Positions 7,407 through 15,959 of a stretch of 64,000 nucleotides of DNA are shown here, in pieces. Below the pieces are notes generated by a model. That model was not told the origin of the DNA, ran no database searches, and saw only the letters and a program-made list of their open reading frames with translations. This DNA is from AP-15 sp963698995 (GTDB lineage: Bacteria; Pseudomonadota; Alphaproteobacteria; ATCC43930; CGMCC-115725): contig CAVOTD010000045.1 in NCBI GenBank assembly GCA_963698995.1, positions 1 through 64,000 of the forward strand. The letters run 5' to 3'. Numbering within the stretch: the stretch's first letter is position 1; each line of letters starts with the position of its first letter. The translations under genes and the position numbers were made by a program.

Positions 7407-8917
7407 AGGGTTGCACTCATAAAGCCATCTAGTCGGACGAGGACAAAAGTCGATCTATGTTCGGTCGGAAGCGATCCTCGGCGTTCGGGCTGCCTTGAGA
7501 CCCATCTATTGCTGTCCGTGCCGAAGATATGGCGAATCCCCGGGTGCTCCGCAACCGTTACAAGGCAACGCCGTGGCCGCCGCGACCAACGTGTTGCCTC
7601 GCCCCAGTGCGGCTTCCCAATTCCGGCGATAGTTTATTGAATTGCGGCGGCGCGGCTAGGCCCCACGGCGGTAGCGGCGCGGCCCCGCTGTTGAGAACTA
7701 TGAGGGTGAGCGGTGCCAGGAATTCCTGCGGCTTGCGGGCGGAGCCCTCGTGAGATGCGGAGGTTGACGAGAGCGGGTCCGTGGCGGTTCATCGCCTCAT
7801 GGAGCGCGCGCAGATGCTTCGGATCTTCAACCTTTGTGCTGCGGGTCGGTGAAATCCCGAATCTCGCGGATTTTTGAATTCGTCCCCATCTTTCCCAGGT
7901 AATAATTTTCTTGATATCGTAGGAGCGCTCTTGCTGCCGAGCAAAATCAATAGTTGAAGTCTCGACTTTTTCACTCAGAAACACAAGTAATTCTAGAAAA
8001 TCGCCGCGCGACAGTGCCCCCATAAAACCCTGCCGCAACGCAGTGAGCAGCGTGCCGCCAAATCGTCTCGCGTTGCAGATACGAGAGGCGTTTTCCACTC
8101 TCGAGCTACATCGATCGTCCTTGAGCTAGACACAGGATCCGTGCTAGTTAATTCTAAAAATCCAGATCGTTTTTTCGAAGCGATCAATGTAAGCTTCGGC
8201 GCGGAACGACAGTTAGATCGCAGGTAATGCCGAGCCGAACATCTCGTCCTGTTAAATTGGCTTCAATGTTGTTGTAACTTTCTTGCGGGGTTCCCGTTGG
8301 CATATCGTCAAAGATGAGAGGCATCTTGTGATAATCTTCAACCTCTGTGTCCGCCAGATTTACTGCGTCAGCGTACCGCTGCGCACATAGAAGCCGTGGA
8401 TTATCTGCAGTGTCAGAAGCTGGAAATCAAACCGGCCAACACCGTTGACCCTCTCGATCATGCTCTGCGTCCATCCATTCCACATATGGGGATCGCCCGG
8501 AGCTCCGTTTGATTGCTTGTGGCGGCCGAACATAAACGCCTCAGGGAAGAATGTTCTCCTGCAGCAATTGTCAGCTTCACTAGGGTGCCCGGAGAAATCC
8601 CGATCGGCACCCCGGCTAATCCGGCCAAAGAATAGCGAAGCGTCCCTGCCCCGCGGACGAGATGACGACCGGTGAACGCTGAGAACCTGGACCGAAAGCC
8701 CAGCCCGCAAGGTCCGGCATTTTGCAGCAGTGTTTAACCTATCTAGACCAAGTTAGCGCCGTTCGCGAGTTGAGGCTTTCAGGGTGATGACAACCGGGCG
8801 CACGGCATGATTTCGTCGAATACGTAATTCCTAGCGCCCGGCCATGTATAATGTTTTGGTCGGGTAAAGCTCGTCTAACGGCTTTTGAGCGCCCGGCATC
8901 ATCAAGAGCAAAGGGAT
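7407..8917. other. 1.5 kb without a convincing gene
   Basis: Apart from the oxalyl-CoA decarboxylase scrap at 7709-7833 I see no supported gene. Frames on the minus strand (about 7840-8098 and 8360-8710) lack good starts and protein-like composition. The stretch 7870-8180 has lower GC than the flanks, which suggests foreign or decayed DNA. Confidence 0.45.
7709..7833 (-). pseudogene. Oxalyl-CoA decarboxylase fragment C (C-terminus)
   Basis: The minus strand encodes V-E-D-P-K-H-L-R-A-L-H-E-A-M-N-R-H-G-P-A-L-V-N-L in two overlapping pieces. It is homologous to V-E-D-P-K-D-L-K-G-A-L-D-E-A-M-N-H-R-G-P and the following residues at the C-terminus of the oxc gene at 11335. Small deletions break the frame. 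The terminator hairpin that follows the other two C-terminal copies is not obvious here. Confidence 0.7.
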
Positions 8918-9220
8918 ATGACGTTCCGAGTTTTTCCGACGGGCGGCCCATATGCGCCCAAAACCGAGGAGGAGTTTCTCGCCCGCAAGTCAACGATGAT
9001 CTCGCGTGGCGCTGTCGATTTCGATGATGCCCTCGCCTTTGCTCGCGACTTTCGCGACGCCGGACAGGAAGTTTGGGAAATCGAATGCCCGGACGGGACT
9101 ACGATCCGCAGGGATGAGGTGCTTAGGCTCATTCGAGAGCGAGCCGGCGCCCTCAGGGGCCGGCCCAGAAGTCATCTAGCGCTGTCAGCAGATAAACCAA
9201 GTGCTCCGCTCGCCACCTAA
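8918..9220 (+). CDS. Hypothetical protein, 100 residues
   Basis: ATG at 8918 is preceded by AAAGGG at a normal distance. The product begins M-T-F-R-V-F-P-T-G-G-P-Y-A-P-K and has a protein-like centre (F-D-D-A-L-A-F-A-R-D-F, then V-W-E-I-E-C-P-D-G-T). No signal peptide or membrane segment is seen. I do not recognise the family. Composition and start support a real small gene in otherwise decayed DNA. Confidence 0.5.
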   Translation: MTFRVFPTGGPYAPKTEEEFLARKSTMISRGAVDFDDALAFARDFRDAGQEVWEIECPDGTTIRRDEVLRLIRERAGALRGRPRSHLALSADKPSAPLAT

Positions 9221-9283
9221 ACTTGGCCTGCGGAGCTCACGATGTCGGTACTGGGTTGTACATCGGCGAGATCGCCACTGGCA

Positions 9284-9309
9284 GGGGCCGCTCCGGTCAG
9301 AGCGGCCCC
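9284..9309 (-). terminator. Hairpin, terminator-like, downstream of oxc fragment D
   Basis: This perfect ten-base-pair stem (GGGGCCGCTC / GAGCGGCCCC) has a six-base loop. It lies 22 bases after the end of the oxc C-terminal fragment on the minus strand. A nearly identical hairpin follows the full oxc gene at 11263-11289, so the 3' end was duplicated with its terminator. No U-tract follows. Confidence 0.6.
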
Positions 9310-9330
9310 TTGGCGTGAGGCGTCGGCGGG

Positions 9331-9482
9331 TCAGCTGTGCCAGCGGAACTCCGGCGGCTTTCGGGCGGAGTCTTGCGAGATGCCGACGTTGACGAGGCCG
9401 GGGCCGCGATAGTTTCATGGCGTCGTCGAGGGGCGCCGCGCAGGTCTTTTAGGTCTTCAATCATGAAAGCCTTGCCGCCGGG
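9331..9482 (-). pseudogene. Oxalyl-CoA decarboxylase fragment D (C-terminus)
   Basis: The minus strand encodes G-G-K-A-F-M-I-E-D-L-K-D-L-R-G-A and, after frame breaks, a C-terminal end whose DNA matches the last about 150 bases of the oxc gene at 11335 closely (for example the shared run CAGCTGTGCCAGCGGAACT). Homology may extend weakly to about 9525. With the duplicated hairpin this is the 3' end of a former second oxc copy. Confidence 0.75.
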
Positions 9483-9528
9483 CCCCACTATTTCTTCGTG
9501 GCGTTGTATGGCGCCCCGCACATCGACC

Positions 9529-10848
9529 TCATTCCATCGCGGCTTTAAGCCCGGGCGTCTCCTCATAGATCTCGGCGTCTTTGCGGATGACGAGGAGGCG
9601 GGGGAGCAGAAACACCAGAGGAACCGCGATCAACGTCGTCAGCGAATTGGCGAGCACCAGGCTGTCGAAAGAAAAATGATATTCGTCGAGCAAATGCGAG
9701 CCGAACCAGTCGGTCCCGAAGAGGGCCAGGTTGCGGACGCTGACCATCAACGAGAAGCCCAACCCCTCGCTCCCGGCAGGGGTCGCGCGCACGGCAAGAT
9801 CCATCAGCGCCAGCTCGGCCAGGGTGTAGCCGAAGCCGTTCAATCCTTCGATCGCCTGCGCGCGGCCCGCCGAGCTGTAGAACAGATAGCCCAAATTGGC
9901 CGCGGTCGCGAAGATCATGCACCCGACCAGCAAGGTGCGGAGATTGAGGCGCCGGCACAGGATGCCGTACCCGACAGCGGCCACGACGCCGCAAACACCG
10001 GCGATCAATTGCAGGAAGCCCTGGGCTTGCGTCGCGAGGTGCAATTCGTTCTGCTGCTTGTAGAAGAGTGCCGTCGCAAAGCCCGGCGCGATGTAGAACA
10101 GCGCCATCAGACCCGCGGCTCCCCACATCGTCCGGGCGGTGGCGATTTTGACGAGCTGACCGCGGGCGTTCTGCAGAAGCAGCCGCGGATCCGATCGTTG
10201 CCGCTGTTCTCGCAGGAACAGGAGGGTCACCGGCACCAACAGAAACATGACGCCGCCGCACGCCGCGGCGGTCCAGCCGAAGGCAATGCTGGCCAAATAT
10301 CCGGCCGCAGGGCCATTGACGATCCAACAGGCTTGCTGGACGAACTGGCGCAGCGCGGTGAGGCGGCCCGAGCCCGAATTGGCCTGCGCGGTTTCGACCA
10401 TGTAGCCGCCGACCACCGTGCTCGCGACCATCATAAACGTGTTGATCACGATCACGACGAACAGCAGCTTGCGATATTCGTGGGGGGTGACGATCAGGAC
10501 CAGCCAGGACAGCGCCGCCAATGTCGCGCTGATCAGGATGTAGCTCTTGCGCCGGCTGCCGAAGAGCGGGAACGCGTCGGTCAGGATGCCGGCGAAGGGC
10601 TTCAGGTACCACGCCAGCCCGGCCCAGAAAAAGAACGCGGCATTCGCGGTTCGGTCGACGTGCAATTCGTTCTTGAGCAGGTTTTGCAGCGGCAGGCGCG
10701 CCAGAACCTGGGTCTGCGCCAAGGTGGTGGCCAGCACGCCCGCGACGATGACGAGTGCCGCATAAACGAGGGCTCGGTCGGGTCGCTGTCGGGTGGCGGG
10801 TGGCGCGGCCATGCGCGGTTTTACGCCTATTTCCCGGACCCGAGGCAA
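9529..10848 (-). CDS. BT1/MFS-type membrane transporter
   Basis: The 439-residue protein has about twelve hydrophobic segments. The N-terminal part carries W-Y-L-K-P-F-A-G-I-L-T-D-A-F-P-L-F-G and R-R-K-S-Y, the signature loop of the BT1 (folate-biopterin transporter) branch of the major facilitator superfamily. The most likely start is M-A-A-P-P-A-T at 10812 or the ATG at 10848. It lies downstream of the broken oxc gene on the same strand, separated by about 490 bases with a repeat, so co-transcription is unlikely. The substrate is not predictable: BT1 members move pteridines or folates in some organisms, while many bacterial members are uncharacterised. Confidence 0.75.
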   Translation of the reverse strand: MPRVREIGVKPRMAAPPATRQRPDRALVYAALVIVAGVLATTLAQTQVLARLPLQNLLKNELHVDRTANAAFFFWAGLAWYLKPFAGILTDAFPLFGSRRKSYILISATLAALSWLVLIVTPHEYRKLLFVVIVINTFMMVASTVVGGYMVETAQANSGSGRLTALRQFVQQACWIVNGPAAGYLASIAFGWTAAACGGVMFLLVPVTLLFLREQRQRSDPRLLLQNARGQLVKIATARTMWGAAGLMALFYIAPGFATALFYKQQNELHLATQAQGFLQLIAGVCGVVAAVGYGILCRRLNLRTLLVGCMIFATAANLGYLFYSSAGRAQAIEGLNGFGYTLAELALMDLAVRATPAGSEGLGFSLMVSVRNLALFGTDWFGSHLLDEYHFSFDSLVLANSLTTLIAVPLVFLLPRLLVIRKDAEIYEETPGLKAAME

Positions 10849-10875
10849 TCGGGCCGATCACAGCCGCGAACTACT

Positions 10876-10918
10876 CCCTCTCCCCGCTCGCGGGGAGAGG
10901 GTCGGGTGAGGGGTGGTC
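10876..10918. repeat. REP-like intergenic palindrome
   Basis: A perfect palindrome, CCCTCTCCCC-GCTCGC-GGGGAGAGGG (10876-10901), is followed by GGTGAGGGG. A partner CCCTCACCC occurs near 10969. This is the common alphaproteobacterial intergenic REP-like form. It sits between the 5' end of the transporter gene and the short open frame at 11154. Confidence 0.65.
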
Positions 10919-11153
10919 GCCGGCGGCACAACATCCACCGGCAGGGGCAGTGCGCCTGCCCTCACCCGGGAGCCGCGCTATGCACGGCTTCCGACCTTGT
11001 ATCTCCCAATTGTGGCAGAACGGGCGCGCCAGCAGGAATTGCCAGCTGGTCCGTGATTTGCGACATCATCACCCACGCAATCGCCATATGGCATTATGCA
11101 CTTCCGCCACGAGCGTCTCCGAACGGGCGCGACATCATTGGATGGAGGTGAGG

Positions 11154-11279
11154 ATGCCTGATCTCGACCTGATAAAACAGGCGGAACAGGGGCGCGGGAC
11201 CGGTATGGGCGGTTTGTCAGGGGCGCTCCGGATCCCGCATGCCGAGCGCACGAACTTCAGCAAGGGCCGCTCCCGGTAG
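11154..11279 (+). CDS. Short repeated open frame (M-P-D-L-D-L-I-K-Q-A-E-Q-G)
   Basis: This 41-codon frame has a strong ribosome binding site (GGAGGTGAGG) directly before its ATG. The first 39 bases are identical to the start of another short frame on the opposite strand at 34859-34981. After that the two diverge. The C-terminus (F-S-K-G-R-S-R) resembles the G-R-S-G-N-P start of DUF5681-type proteins, so this may be the truncated N-terminus of such a gene; that link is from memory and weak. The frame overlaps the terminator hairpin of the oxc gene. Confidence 0.4.
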   Translation: MPDLDLIKQAEQGRGTGMGGLSGALRIPHAERTNFSKGRSR

Positions 11280-11289
11280 GAGCGGCCCT
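11263..11289 (-). terminator. Hairpin downstream of oxc
   Basis: An eleven-base-pair stem (AGGGCCGCTCC / GGAGCGGCCCT) with a five-base loop lies about 45 bases beyond the oxc stop on the minus strand. It matches the hairpin at 9284-9309. It is probably a terminator or mRNA 3' stabiliser, although it lacks a clear U-tract. Confidence 0.6.
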
Positions 11290-11334
11290 GCCGCGACGCT
11301 AACCCGCCAGCGGGGAGGCACGATGCGTCAGCCG

Positions 11335-12995
11335 TCAGCTGTGCCAGCGGAACTGCTGCGGCTTGCGGGCGGCGCCCTGCGAGATCACGACGTTGACGAG
11401 GGCGGGGCCGCGGTGGTTCATCGCCTCGTCGAGGGCGCCCTTCAGGTCCTTCGGGTCCTCGACAAAGAAGCCCTTGCCGCCGAAGGCTTCCATCATCCGG
11501 TCGTAGCGGGCGCCGTAGATCAGCGAGTTCGGCTTCATGTTGAACATCGGGTTTTCCGGGATCTCGGGCATGCCGGGGCCGATGCCGCCATTGTTCAGCA
11601 CGACGATCTTGACCGGGAAGTTGTAGCGGACGAGCGTCTCCATCTCCATGCCGGAGAAGCCGATCGCCGAGTCGCCCGAGAGGTGGATGACCGGCCGGTT
11701 GGGCTCGGCGACGGCGGCGGCGATGGCCTGGCCGAGGCCCACCCCCATCGTGCCGTAGGTGCCGGCGTTGAGGCAGGAACGGGCGTTGGCGACATTCAAT
11801 TGCGTGAGGCCGATATCCATCGTGCCGGCGCCCTCGGCGCTCAGGATCGCGTTCTTCGGCATCCAGGCGGCGACATCGCGCAAGCGCGCGGAAGTAGTTG
11901 GCCGGCGCCTCGTCGTCGTGGATCTGCGGCCGGATCTGCGCCGCGTTCTCTTCCGCCTTCTTGGTGATCATCTGGCGCCACGGCGTGTCCTTCGGATGGA
12001 ACCACTGGCGGCCGGCGAGCGCCTTGTTCAATTGCCCGACGATCGCCTTGCCGTCGCCGACCAAGGCCACCTCGGTCGCCTTGTTGTGGCCGATCTCCTC
12101 GGGCGCGATGTCGAGCTGGATGACCTTCATGTCCTTGGCATAGCGCGGCGCCTGGCCGAAATGGAAGATCCAGTTGAACCGGGCGCCCATCAGGAAGACG
12201 ACGTCGGCGTTCTGCAATGCCAAGGTGCGCGCCGCCGCGACCGACAGCGGATGGTCGTCCGGCACGACGCCCTTGCCCATCGGCGAGCGCAGGAACGGGA
12301 TTTGCGTGCGCTCGATGAAGGCGCGCACCTCGTCCTCGGCGCGCGACCAGGCCATGCCCTTGCCGACGAGGACGAGCGGCCGCTCGGCCTTTTCGAGCAG
12401 GTTCAGCGCGTCCTCGATGTATTCCTGCGGCGCCACCGTGCGCGGCGGGTCCGGCGCGCGCTCGACCTGGACGACTTTGTCCTCGTCGCACCTTGCCGGT
12501 GATCATGTCGTCGGGAAAGTCGAGATAGGTGGCGCCGGGACGGCCATAGATCGCGTTCCGCGTCGCCATCTCGACATACCAGGGGATGCGCGCGACGGTA
12601 TCGATGGCATGCGCGAATTTGCAGAACGGCGAGGCGATCAACACCTGGCGCTCTTCCTGGAACGCGCCCATGCCGCCGCGATAGGTCTCCGAGGCGCCGC
12701 CGATCAGGATCATCGGCCAGCAATTCTGCTGCGCATTGGCAAGGCCGGCGAGGCCGTGCACGACGCCGGGGCCGGTCACGACGATGCAGGCGCCGGGGCG
12801 GCCGGTCAGATAGCCGTAGGCCTGCGCCGCGTAAGAGGCGGCCTGCTCGTTGCGCATGCCGATATAGGCGACACCCTCCTTCTGTGCGGCCGCGGCGATC
12901 GGGCCGACCGGAAACCCGACGACCCCGAACAAGTGGTTGATGCCCTGCTTTTTGAGGCTCCTTGCCATCAAGGTGGCGCCGTCGACTTCGCTCAT
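11335..12995 (-). pseudogene. oxc: Oxalyl-CoA decarboxylase, two +1 frameshifts
   Basis: This is a ThDP-dependent decarboxylase of about 552 residues (oxalyl-CoA to formyl-CoA and CO2). The ATG at 12993-12995 follows GGAGG. The N-terminal ThDP domain has G-M-R-N-E-Q-A-A-S-Y-A-A (catalytic Glu); the C-terminal ThDP domain has G-D-S-A-I-G-F-S-G-M-E and L-N-N-G-G. An extra G near 12496 (AAGGTGCGAC for AAGTGCGAC) and an extra T near 11883 (CTTGCGC for CTGCGC) split it into three frames, each well conserved. A formyl-CoA transferase (frc) partner is not in the window. At least four scraps of related genes lie at 4.1-9.5 kb. If the two indels are sequencing errors, this is a functional gene. Confidence 0.8.
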
Positions 12996-13132
12996 GCTTT
13001 TCCTCCTGTTGGATCGGGCGGACGCTGAGCGATCAAGGGATGCCGTCAAGGTCCGGGGCCGAACAAGTCTCCGCCCGGAGATTACGCATTTATGGCCGGG
13101 CCGGGAAAGCGATTTCCCCGGCGGAATACCTG

Positions 13133-14215
13133 CTATCCGGCTACGGCCGGAACGCGTCGTTGGTACCAGCCGCGCGTCCGCAGCACGATCCGCACGACCG
13201 AGAGCATGACCGGCACCTCGACGAGGACGCCGACGACGGTGGCGAGCGCGGCCCCCGACTGGAAGCCGAAAAGGGCAATCGCCGCGGCGACCGCGAGCTC
13301 GAAGAAATTGGAGGCGCCGATCAGCGCCGAGGGGCACGCCACCCGGTGCGGCACGCCGAGGGCCCGGTTCAGCGCGTAGGCGATGCCGGCGTTGAGGTAC
13401 ACCTGGATCACGATCGGCACGGCCAACAGCAGGATGACGAGCGGCTGGCGGACGATCTCGTCACCCTGAAAACCGAACAGCAATACGAGGGTGGCCAAGA
13501 GCGCGACCAGGGACACCGGCTGCAATGTGCGCAGCGTCCGGCCCAGTGCGGCCTCGCCGCCGCCGAGCAGCGCGCGCCGCCACAGCTGCGCGGCGATCAC
13601 CGGCACGACGATGTAAAGGGCGACCGACAACAGCAACGTCGCCCACGGCACCGTGATCGACGAAAGGCCGAGCAGCAAGGCGACGATCGGTGCAAAAGCG
13701 AAGATCATGATCGTGTCGTTGAGCGCGACCTGGCTCAACGTGAAATTCGGGTCGCCGTCGGTCAGGTTCGACCACACAAAGACCATGGCCGTGCACGGCG
13801 CCGCGGCAAGGATGATCAGCCCGGCGATATAGCTGTCGATCTGCCCGGCGGGCAGCAACGGGCGAAACAGCAAGCCGATAAAAAGCCAGCCCAGCGCAGC
13901 CATGCTGAAAGGCTTGACGAGCCAGTTGATGGCGACCGTCACGGCAATGCCGTGCCACTCTTCGGCGACCCGGTGCAACGCGCCGAAATCGACTTTCAGC
14001 AGCATCGGCACGATCATCAGCCAGATCAATATGGCAACCGGGATATTGACCTGGGCCACGGTCATCCGCCCGAGCGCCTGAAACGGGCCCGGCATCACCC
14101 GGCCCAGCACGATGCCGGCGACGATGCAGAGCGCGACCCATAAGGTCAGATAGCGCTCGAAAACCCCCAGCCCCGATCTAACCCCGACGCGGCGAGGCTC
14201 GGTAACCGCGGTCAC
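13133..14215 (-). CDS. acr3: ACR3-family arsenite efflux permease
   Basis: The 360-residue, ten-segment membrane protein carries the ACR3 signature A-A-A-P-C-T-A-M-V-F-V-W-S with the conserved cysteine needed for As(III) transport, and N-D-T-I-M-I-F in the following helix. It exports arsenite using the proton motive force. The start is ambiguous: TTG (14219-14221) or GTG (14213-14215) directly overlaps the arsI stop, which indicates translational coupling. It is the last gene of arsR-arsI-acr3. The 3' end at 13133 is followed by about 137 bases before the oxc start. No arsC reductase is present in this stretch. Confidence 0.9.
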   Translation of the reverse strand: MTAVTEPRRVGVRSGLGVFERYLTLWVALCIVAGIVLGRVMPGPFQALGRMTVAQVNIPVAILIWLMIVPMLLKVDFGALHRVAEEWHGIAVTVAINWLVKPFSMAALGWLFIGLLFRPLLPAGQIDSYIAGLIILAAAPCTAMVFVWSNLTDGDPNFTLSQVALNDTIMIFAFAPIVALLLGLSSITVPWATLLLSVALYIVVPVIAAQLWRRALLGGGEAALGRTLRTLQPVSLVALLATLVLLFGFQGDEIVRQPLVILLLAVPIVIQVYLNAGIAYALNRALGVPHRVACPSALIGASNFFELAVAAAIALFGFQSGAALATVVGVLVEVPVMLSVVRIVLRTRGWYQRRVPAVAG

Positions 14216-14217
14216 AC

Positions 14218-14697
14218 TCAACCCGTACAGCAGCCGGTGGCAGCCCGCTCGGGCGCGATTGCCTCGGGTACGCAGCAGGCCGAGTCGGTTGCGGTCCTCA
14301 GCCGGTTCAGCGAGCTGTCGCCGTAAGTCTCGGCCTCGCCGTGGGTCAAGAAGGCTTCCCAGGGCACGCCCTGCGGATCGGCGATCCATTGCTTGTCGGA
14401 TTTGGCATAGCAACAGGTGACACCCTTCTCCTCGACGATCGGGCGTTCGGCGCGTGCGAGGCGGTCAGAGACGTCAGCGAGTTCTTGCTCATTCTCCGTC
14501 TGGATGCCGAGATGCGAGACGCCGGCGCGATTGCCGCAACGTTTGCCGATCGCGAAATTGACCCGCGGATCGTCGAGCATCCATTTTGCGTAATCCTCTT
14601 TGACGACGCTCGGCTCGGCGGCGAACAGGGTCGAATAGAACCGGATCGACTGAGCCAGGTCGTCAACCTGCACGTGCACGTGGAGGCGCTTCATCAT
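14218..14697 (-). CDS. arsI: ArsI-type C-As lyase (VOC family)
   Basis: This glyoxalase/VOC-fold protein of 159 residues starts at the ATG-ATG at 14692-14697, which has GGAGAG upstream. The beta-alpha-beta start M-K-R-L-H-V-H-V-Q-V-D-D-L carries the metal-ligand His, a second His lies in G-V-S-H-L-G-I-Q, and a Glu in P-W-E-A-F. The vicinal cysteine pair in V-T-C-C-Y-A-K-S-D-K marks ArsI, which binds trivalent organoarsenicals and splits the carbon-arsenic bond of methylarsenite. Extra C-terminal cysteines (A-C-C-V-P and G-C-C-T-G) could bind As(III). It overlaps arsR upstream by 35 bases and acr3 downstream. Confidence 0.88.
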   Translation of the reverse strand: MMKRLHVHVQVDDLAQSIRFYSTLFAAEPSVVKEDYAKWMLDDPRVNFAIGKRCGNRAGVSHLGIQTENEQELADVSDRLARAERPIVEEKGVTCCYAKSDKQWIADPQGVPWEAFLTHGEAETYGDSSLNRLRTATDSACCVPEAIAPERAATGCCTG

Positions 14698-15031
14698 TCT
14701 CTCCTTTGCCAAAGGCGTCGGCAGGATTGCAGACCGGCACGCAGGCGCCGCGGCCGCAGCAATTTTCGGTCAGATAGGCCATCAGGTCGGTCATCGCGCC
14801 GTATTCGCACGAGTAGATCAGCTGCCGGCTCAGCCGCCGCTGGGTGATCAGGCCGGCGTGGACGAGCTGCTGCAGATGAAAGGAAAGCGACGACGGGGCG
14901 ACCCCCAGCCGCTCCGCAATGATGCCGGCAGGGAGCCCTTCCGGGCCGCAGGTCACCAAGAGCCGGAACAGCGCCAGCCGGGTCTCCTGCGCGAGGGCGC
15001 CGAGCGCGGCGATCGCTTGCTTCTGATTCAT
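14663..15031 (-). CDS. arsR: ArsR/SmtB-family arsenic-responsive repressor
   Basis: The 122-residue winged-helix protein has A-L-A-Q-E-T-R-L-A-L-F-R-L-L and S-S-L-S-F-H-L-Q-Q-L as recognition helix. Near the C-terminus N-C-C-G-R-G-A-C-V-P-V-C provides a cysteine cluster for As(III) binding of the C-terminal ArsR type. It leads the arsR-arsI-acr3 operon and is divergent from arsM. It should repress both directions from the shared 104-base intergenic region and release on arsenite or methylarsenite. Confidence 0.9.
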   Translation of the reverse strand: MNQKQAIAALGALAQETRLALFRLLVTCGPEGLPAGIIAERLGVAPSSLSFHLQQLVHAGLITQRRLSRQLIYSCEYGAMTDLMAYLTENCCGRGACVPVCNPADAFGKGENDEAPPRARAG

Positions 15032-15048
15032 CCACGGTACTTCTATAT

Positions 15049-15064
15049 TTCGACGATGATCGAA
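15049..15064. promoter_or_regulatory. Candidate ArsR operator
   Basis: TTCGA-six bases-TCGAA forms a perfect inverted repeat in the AT-rich arsR-arsM intergenic region, with further AATCAATCATT overlap to the right. It is well placed to control both divergent promoters. The repeat is visible; ArsR binding is inferred. Confidence 0.5.
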
Positions 15065-15135
15065 TCAATCATTGACAAGGTGACGCGTGTCAAGCGATAT
15101 TTCGTGAAGAATCGAAATTTTGCGCGGAGAGGGCC

Positions 15136-15912
15136 ATGGACGGGGAGCGGATCAAGGACATCGTGCGCAACCGATACGCCGCCGTCGCGGTCGGTGCTGC
15201 GGGCTGCTGCGGCCCGGCCACGAGCCCCGACGAGGCTTCTTGCAATATGGGTTATTCGGAGACGGAGCTGGCGGCGGTGCCGGACGGCGCCAATCTCGGG
15301 CTTGGTTGCGGCAACCCTCAGGCGATCGCAGCGCTGCAGCCCGGCGAGATCGTGATCGATCTCGGCAGCGGCGCCGGGTTCGATTGCTTTCTCGCGGCCC
15401 GGCAGGTCGGCCCCTATGGCCGGGTGATCGGGGTCGACATGACCCATGAAATGTTGAAAAAGGCGCGCGACAATGCCGCCCGGGCCGGGGTGACCAATGC
15501 CGAGTTCCGCCTCGGCGAGATCGAGCACCTGCCGATCGCCGACAATATCGGCGACGTCGTGATCTCGAATTGCGTGGTCAATCTCGTGCCCGACAAGGCG
15601 CAGGTCTATCGCGAGGCGTTCCGGGTGCTGAAGCCGGGTGGTCGCGTCGCGATCTCGGACGTAGTCAACATCGTTCCGCTGCCGGCGAACTTAGCCACCG
15701 ATGACGCGTTGCTCTGCGGCTGCATCGCCGGCGCGGCCGCTTCCAGTCAGATCGAGCAGTGGCTTACCGCGGCCGGTTTTGTCGAGGTCTGCGTCACCGT
15801 CAAGCCGGAGAGCCGCGAGCTCGTCGAGAGCTGGGCGCCCGGCCGCGGCATCGAAAATTACGTGGCCTCGGCCATGATCGAAGCTCACAAGCCGCCAAAT
15901 AGAGCCGCATGA
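15136..15912 (+). CDS. arsM: Arsenite S-adenosylmethionine methyltransferase
   Basis: The 258-residue protein has the SAM-binding motif V-I-D-L-G-S-G-A-G-F-D and the ArsM cysteines: V-G-A-A-G-C-C-G-P near residue 24, L-G-C-G-N-P, S-N-C-V-V-N-L and C-G-C-I-A-G-A. The last two carry the pair that binds As(III) for stepwise methylation to mono-, di- and trimethylarsenicals. The N-terminal G-Y-S-x-x-E-L-A-A-V-P-D-G-A-N-L-G-L-G is typical. It is transcribed away from arsR and shares its control region. Having both arsM and arsI lets the cell make and also break methylarsenicals. Confidence 0.92.
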   Translation: MDGERIKDIVRNRYAAVAVGAAGCCGPATSPDEASCNMGYSETELAAVPDGANLGLGCGNPQAIAALQPGEIVIDLGSGAGFDCFLAARQVGPYGRVIGVDMTHEMLKKARDNAARAGVTNAEFRLGEIEHLPIADNIGDVVISNCVVNLVPDKAQVYREAFRVLKPGGRVAISDVVNIVPLPANLATDDALLCGCIAGAAASSQIEQWLTAAGFVEVCVTVKPESRELVESWAPGRGIENYVASAMIEAHKPPNRAA

Positions 15913-15959
15913 AACGGGCGGTGCGGCTCAAACGGAGGAACGCAGCCCCCGGTATCCGC

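Noticed and set aside
9337..11151. A 604-codon plus-strand frame rich in Arg, Gln, His and Asp
   Set aside because: It is the antisense shadow of the BT1 transporter. The His/Gln/Asp-rich composition is typical of the reverse strand of GC-rich membrane-protein genes.
12962..14143. A 393-codon plus-strand frame, H/R/D/Q-rich
   Set aside because: It is the antisense shadow of acr3, with no start signal or family resemblance.
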